DNA of 64,000 bases, from NCBI RefSeq assembly GCF_026625705.1, contig NZ_CP113059.1:2728001-2792000 (forward strand), written 5' to 3'. The position numbers and the translations under genes were made by a program. The notes beneath the pieces were generated by a model. The model was not told the DNA's origin. It searched no databases and worked only from the letters and a program-made list of their open reading frames with translations. The stretch is from Pedobacter sp. SL55 (GTDB lineage Bacteria > Bacteroidota > Bacteroidia > Sphingobacteriales > Sphingobacteriaceae). Positions 59,501 through 64,000 of the stretch are shown here, piece after piece. Position 1 is the first letter of the stretch. Each line of letters starts with the position of its first letter.

Positions 59501-61889
59501 AATTTCGAGGCCTTATGAAATTAAGGTACAGCCGCAAACCGTATTCTCAAAATTAGTTTTAGATGCAACGCAAACTTTTGGTTGTGCACCATTCGTTGTT
59601 AATTTTACTGCTGCTAACCAATCTACAGGAGCTAATCTCTATACTTGGGATTTTGGTGATGGTTCGCCTACCCGTCAAACAAGGGCGGTAAATGAAAATT
59701 TAAGTCACACCTACAGCACTGCGGGCACTTACACGGTAACGTTAACCGCCACTAATGGCTGTTCAACTGTAAGCACTAGCGAAGAAATAACGGTTTACCC
59801 ACAGGTTGTGGCTAATTTTAGTATAGATAAACCGCAAGATTGCGTAGGTAGCGAATTTACTTTCAGTAATTTATCTGGTGCTCAATTTACCTCTTCGTGG
59901 GATTTTGGAGATGGCACTACCAGCACGGAGGTTAATCCTAAACATCGCTACGCTACACCAGGTACAAAAACCATTACTTTAAGAGCTACGCAAGTTTATC
60001 CAAATGGTGGCTCTTGTACAGCTATCATTAGCAAGACAGTTAATGTACTTGCTGCACCTAACGCTACTTTTACCACCAATGCAGGTACACTAAATTGTGG
60101 CCCCTTTGCCTTACAAGCTACTGCAACTGGAAGTAATGTAGTTAATGTAGAATGGGATTTCGGAGATGGTAATAGTGCTACTGGAAAAAACGTTAATCAT
60201 ACCTATGTTCGGGCAGGCGATTATACCATTACTGCGAAAGCTTACAACGCACAGGGTTGTGCCAGTACAAGCTCGCAAGTGGTTAGAATAAGCGAAAGTC
60301 CAATAGCAGCTTTTAATCCTTCTGTTACCGAAATATGCGGCACTTCAGGTAATGCTAGTTTTAGCAATCAAACTACTTATGGTGGCACTGATGTAGTAAC
60401 TTATAAATGGTTGGTAAATGGAGTGCTCGTATCCAATCAGCGAGATTTAACCCATAACTTTGTAGTACCTAATGGCGCATCACTACCGTATCAATTTAGG
60501 ATAAAATTAGAAGCTAGTAACCTGGTTGGCTGTAGCACTAGCGAAGAAAAGGTGTTGCAGTTTAATCCATTCCCTAAAGCAATTTTCAGCGTAGCACAGG
60601 TTAAAGAATGTGTTCCTTTCAAATTGAATATCAATAATCAATCTGCCTATTCAGATACTTTCGAATGGTACGTAGATGGAAACTTGGTGTCTGAAGAAAG
60701 AAATCCAGAAAACATTATTTTAACAGATTTTGACAGACGATATATGCTTAAGCTGATCGTTAAAAATAGGTATGGTTGTACCCAGAACGAACAAGTTTTA
60801 GAAGTAGCCACACATCCGTATTTAAAGGCAGAATTTAGTTTAGCGAATGATGTAAGCTGTAATGGGATTTTAGATGTGCAGATCACAAACAATAGTATTG
60901 GCGCAACTACCTACACTTGGGATTACGGCGATGGAACACCAGTTTATATAGGAAATAATCCTGTGCATAGTTACGGTATACCAGGTATTTACCAACTGAA
61001 ATTAACGGCTAGTAATGGTTTCTGCTCAGCTATCTATACTAAAGAAGTAAAGGTAGCGAATGCACCAAGAGCCGCATTTTTAACCGATGTAAGCAATGGT
61101 TGTAATCAATTAAGAGTTAGATTTAGAAATACATCAGTAAATGCAACCAGTTATTATTGGGATTTTGGAGATGGTAATTTCTCTAGAGAGGAAAATCCCG
61201 AACATCAGTATGTTTTTGCCAGTACTGCGTATACGGTAAAACTGATAGCAAGTAATGCTTTCGGCTGTACAGACGAAACGATCTCTACACAAGCCATCAA
61301 CGTATTTCCTCCACCGCAAGCGAACATTGAAATTACACCAAACAAAATCATTAAAGTGCCCGATTACACTTTCACGTTTAAAGCAACTAGTACTGATGAT
61401 ATCATTAGCTACAGGTGGGAGTTTGGCGATGGTTCTACTTCCGATAGGAAAGACATTGCGCATAAGTATGATAGATTTGGCACTTATAAAGTGAAGCTTC
61501 ATATCATCAACAGGGCTAATTGTGTAAATACAATAGAAGATGAAGTTACCATCATAGATTTTCCGGGCTATCTATATATACCCAATGCTTTTGAACCAGA
61601 AAATTTAAATAACGATTTAAAGGTGTTTAAAGTAAAAGCAGGTGGTTTGGCTACCTATCATCTTAAAATTTTTAACAAGTGGGGGCAATTGATTTGGCAA
61701 ACCAATAAGTTAGATCAGGACGGTGCACCAACAGAACATTGGGATGGCATGAGTAGCGGTAAGCTATTGCCATTAGGAGCCTATTATTGGCAAGCTGAGG
61801 CTACTTACATTAACGGAGGGGTATGGAAAGGGATGAAGTTTGGGAATAAGGCCGAAAGTAAAACAGGGGTAATTCATTTGATCAGGTAA
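53512..61889 (+). pseudogene. Giant PKD-repeat protein with type IX secretion C-terminal domain (one frameshift)
   Basis: Two frames, 53512-55050 and 55014-61889, form one protein of about 2792 aa if one T is restored at GATTCTACGAGG near 55027 (giving GEDSYEEEICVNPK). It has a signal peptide (LLLAIFLLLVGVAFA), many Ig/PKD-like modules ending in the repeated phrase ITVNP, and at least seven PKD units with WDFGDG-type motifs. The C-terminus (YIPNAFEPENLNNDL...FNKWGQLIWQT) is the gliding motility-associated CHU_C type, a type B sorting signal for type IX secretion. Surface attachment or adhesin roles are typical. porP/sprF follows directly. The frameshift may be a sequencing error. Confidence 0.88.
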
Positions 61890-62923
61890 TGAGTAGGGGC
61901 TATCTAAAATATTTAATCATAAGCATATTTTTAAGTGTGCAAATCATCACTGTAAAGTCGCAGGATATTATTTATTCGCAATTTTATAATGCGCCAGGTT
62001 ACCTAAATCCAGCGTTAAGTGGCGAGTTTGAAGGCGATATCCGTTTCAATATGATTTATCGTTCGCAGTGGACCAAAATACAGGGTGCGCTAGAAAGTTA
62101 TACCTTTTCTGTAGATTATCAATTACCTGTTTTTGGTGGCGGTATTGGCCTGATCGCCAATAAATCAACAGAGGGTACAGCTTATCTTGCCAAGCTAAAT
62201 TTGGCCGCTATACTGTCTTATAATGTAGAACTTAACGATTATAGCAGACTTTCTTTCGGGTTACAGGCAGGTATCATCAATCGTCGTATTGATGAAAATA
62301 AATTGCTCTTCGCAGATCAAATAGACGATAGGGGGATCATCACAGGTGGAGCCTCCTCAGCTTCCATTTTTACCAATAATAACCGCAGTTTTTTTGATGG
62401 TGGCGCTGGTATTAATCTTGTGGCAGGTAATTTTATGCTAGGTACATCTGCACAGCACATCAATCAACCTAATGAATCGTTTACCGGACAGGTCGCTAAA
62501 TTACCCATGAGATATGGTTTCCATACCAGCTATTTAATTAGTTTAGATCGCTACGGAGAAGATCTGCCAGCTATCATACCCTCTTTAGTGGTTTACAGGC
62601 AGGATAAGATCAATTCCGTTAGCGCTGGGTTTCAATATAAAACCAATGCCATCAATTTAGGGTTTTGGTACAGGGGAGATGGTAAGCAGCATGATGCTAT
62701 CGTACTTTCTGTAATCTTAGATCTATTTAAAAAAGGAGATAAGACCAGTAAATTTAGGTTAGGTGTTAGCCATGATGCTACTACATCAAAATTGAATTAT
62801 ACCAGCACTGGCGGAACAACTGAGGGCGCCTTGGTTTTTGAAACTGAAATACCGGGAAGGGCAGAGGCTAGATATCTTCGAGATCGTAGTAATAATTTTA
62901 ATCGTTGTTATAAGTTTTATTAA
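61889..62923 (+). CDS. PorP/SprF family type IX secretion membrane protein
   Basis: A 344-aa outer-membrane barrel with a signal peptide (YLIISIFLSVQIITVKSQ) and the family pattern DIIYSQFYNAPGYLNPALSGEFEGDIRFNMIYRSQW. Members help secrete or anchor large type B sorting-domain proteins. The start overlaps the stop of the PKD gene by one base (TAATG), the usual pairing of an adhesin with its own PorP/SprF. Confidence 0.93.
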   Translation: MSRGYLKYLIISIFLSVQIITVKSQDIIYSQFYNAPGYLNPALSGEFEGDIRFNMIYRSQWTKIQGALESYTFSVDYQLPVFGGGIGLIANKSTEGTAYLAKLNLAAILSYNVELNDYSRLSFGLQAGIINRRIDENKLLFADQIDDRGIITGGASSASIFTNNNRSFFDGGAGINLVAGNFMLGTSAQHINQPNESFTGQVAKLPMRYGFHTSYLISLDRYGEDLPAIIPSLVVYRQDKINSVSAGFQYKTNAINLGFWYRGDGKQHDAIVLSVILDLFKKGDKTSKFRLGVSHDATTSKLNYTSTGGTTEGALVFETEIPGRAEARYLRDRSNNFNRCYKFY

Positions 62924-63102
62924 TTGTTCAAAGGAGAAACAAAAGAAGCTTTAATTGCTAGCTCAGATTAGCCTCAAATGCTTTCAATCAATAAAATAAA
63001 ATTGTCCCTCTCATTTTTAAGGATTATCTATCCCGACATTTCGGTAGGGTTAGCTAGGCCTGTGCCGAATTTGCTTCGGTAGGGAGAGGTTCGCATCAAA
63101 TA

Positions 63103-63127
63103 AGCCCTTGGTTAAAACCCAAGGGCT
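63103..63127 (+). terminator. Hairpin behind porP/sprF (possible terminator)
   Basis: AGCCCTTGG pairs perfectly with CCAAGGGCT around TTAAAAC. No T tract follows directly, so termination is uncertain. Confidence 0.45.
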
Positions 63128-63151
63128 ATGAGTAATTTTACACCACGCTAT

Positions 63152-63400
63152 CAAATCCCCAAATCCACGAATATCCAATAATCAAATCTCCAAATCCACG
63201 AATAACCAAATCACCTGTAGGGCTTAGGCTAAGCAATCGACCTATTGACTAAGCCACCAACTCACAACACTTAACTCATAACTCGCAATCAAATCACTAA
63301 ACAACGAACAACGAACAACGAAACTCGAATTACCGAATAGCCAAATCCACGCATCAACAAATCAACGAACAACGACGAACGAACAACGAAACTCGAATTT
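63152..63400 (+). repeat. A/C-rich short direct repeats
   Basis: Near-identical units CAAATC(C/T)CCAAATCCACGA at 63152 and 63183, a related CCAAATCCACG at about 63340, and CGAACAACGAAACTCGAATT at about 63313 and 63379, with several GAACAAC units between. The tract is strongly A/C biased on the plus strand. Confidence 0.6.
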
Positions 63401-63456
63401 TTCTTCAACTTTATGGAAAACTGCAACGCTTAGCATCTTGATAAAAAAGAGACGAA

Positions 63457-64000
63457 ATGAAGAATAGCTTTCCCGTAGATATTCCAAAACCTTGTGGGCA
63501 ATCTTGGGAACAAATGGCCCAAACCGCCAATGGTAAATTCTGTAGCCATTGCAGCACCGAAGTAATAGATTTTACGCAAATGACTACCGCCCAGCTGCAG
63601 CTTTATTTTAAAAATACCACACAGCCTATCTGTGGACGCATCGATACCTTTCAACTGCATTGGTTAAACCATCCACCAGCGTTGCACACTCCTCAAATTG
63701 GATTTAGCTTTAAAATAGCGATGGCATCGGTAATGGCCTTGTTGGTAAGCACCAAAGCAAATGCCCAGCAAATGGCAGCGAAAGCTCAAACTACTACTCA
63801 TTTGAGCAGTACTATAGCTAAAATCAATACTCAAGTTAAGGACATCGCAACTGAGGGCAGCTTTCTCCTAAAAGGCACAGTGAAATCATTGGAAGATGGT
63901 CTTGCGCTTGAAGGAGCAAACATTAAGGTAATCGGTTTAAACCAAGCTACCATTACCAATAGTGACGGCATATTTAAACTTTTTGTAAAGGGCTTAGCAC
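63457..64000 (+). CDS. Carboxypeptidase-like regulatory domain protein (partial)
   Basis: The first 181 codons of a gene running off the window. The N-terminus MKNSFPVDIPKPCGQSWEQMA with two CxxC/CxxH-like motifs (KFCSHCSTEV) is a known Bacteroidota module. It is followed by a transmembrane helix (FKIAMASVMALLVSTKANA) and the start of a carboxypeptidase-regulatory-like beta domain (FLLKGTVKSLEDGLALEGANIKVIGLNQATITNSDG). Function is not known. Confidence 0.8.
   Translation, partial: MKNSFPVDIPKPCGQSWEQMAQTANGKFCSHCSTEVIDFTQMTTAQLQLYFKNTTQPICGRIDTFQLHWLNHPPALHTPQIGFSFKIAMASVMALLVSTKANAQQMAAKAQTTTHLSSTIAKINTQVKDIATEGSFLLKGTVKSLEDGLALEGANIKVIGLNQATITNSDGIFKLFVKGLA

Larger units (their letters stand above)
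62924..63456. other. Gene-free region with hairpin and simple repeats
   Basis: No credible ORF. It contains a palindromic pair around 63034-63085 (TTTCGGTAGGG and TTCGGTAGGGA repeated), the hairpin at 63103 and the A/C-rich repeats listed below. Confidence 0.5.

Noticed and set aside
63152..63400. CRISPR array
   Set aside because: Repeats are short, irregular and without regular unique spacers; no cas genes are present.

Overview
The window looks like a chromosomal segment of a Bacteroidota bacterium, most likely Sphingobacteriaceae (Pedobacter-like). The reasons are PorP/SprF and type IX secretion-associated proteins, a TonB/ExbB/ExbD operon with a TPR protein and an HU-SPOR protein, fused isobutyryl-CoA mutase, PafA-type phosphatase, promoters of the TAnnTTTG type, and genes without strong Shine-Dalgarno sequences. 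The genus is an inference from gene style; no 16S gene is present.

Layout. 1-843 is core: the end of a 7TM-HD phosphohydrolase gene, then tRNA-Ser(GCU) and tRNA-Pro(UGG). From about 844 to 34275 lies an integrated genomic island of about 33.4 kb. The last 12 nt of tRNA-Pro plus flank (832-858) are repeated exactly at 34276-34302, and a tyrosine integrase sits just inside the left end. Beyond the right repeat is a 320-bp relic of a second copy of the same integrase end, so islands have occupied this tRNA more than once. 34.6-64 kb is core again: icmF, pafA, folC, a TonB-type envelope operon, pyrR/pyrB, a giant PKD adhesin-like protein with porP/sprF, and the start of a carboxypeptidase-regulatory-like protein.

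The island. Its cargo forms a coherent low-oxygen/stress package. It holds a FixL-like PAS histidine kinase (heme-ligand His and partner Arg conserved), a single-domain response regulator and a Crp/FNR-type regulator in one operon. It also holds phosphoketolase with a truncated class I aldolase, acetate kinase, NAD(P)HX dehydratase, three universal stress proteins, two triple-BON proteins, P-type ATPases, two L,D-transpeptidases, CbpA/CbpM chaperones, an SDR, YceI, and OmpA-like and beta-barrel outer-membrane proteins.

The strongest observation is regulatory. Eleven upstream regions in the island carry an FNR-type box (TGA-N6-TCA core). From box start to a TAnnTTTG-like -7 element the distance is exactly 58 bp (six promoters) or exactly 36 bp (five promoters), which matches class I (about -62) and class II (about -40) activation. 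The sensor/regulator operon itself carries one. The island therefore appears to be a mobile, self-regulated oxygen- or redox-responsive regulon resembling the DosR/FixLJ-K logic of other bacteria.

Decay. One ISL3-type and two near-identical IS3-type elements have inserted, with recognisable target duplications. Several genes carry single-base frameshifts, many at short homopolymers, in both island and core. Some may be sequencing errors. Others (a truncated P-type ATPase gene, DUF1275 with a stop codon plus an IS, the aldolase stub) are true remnants.
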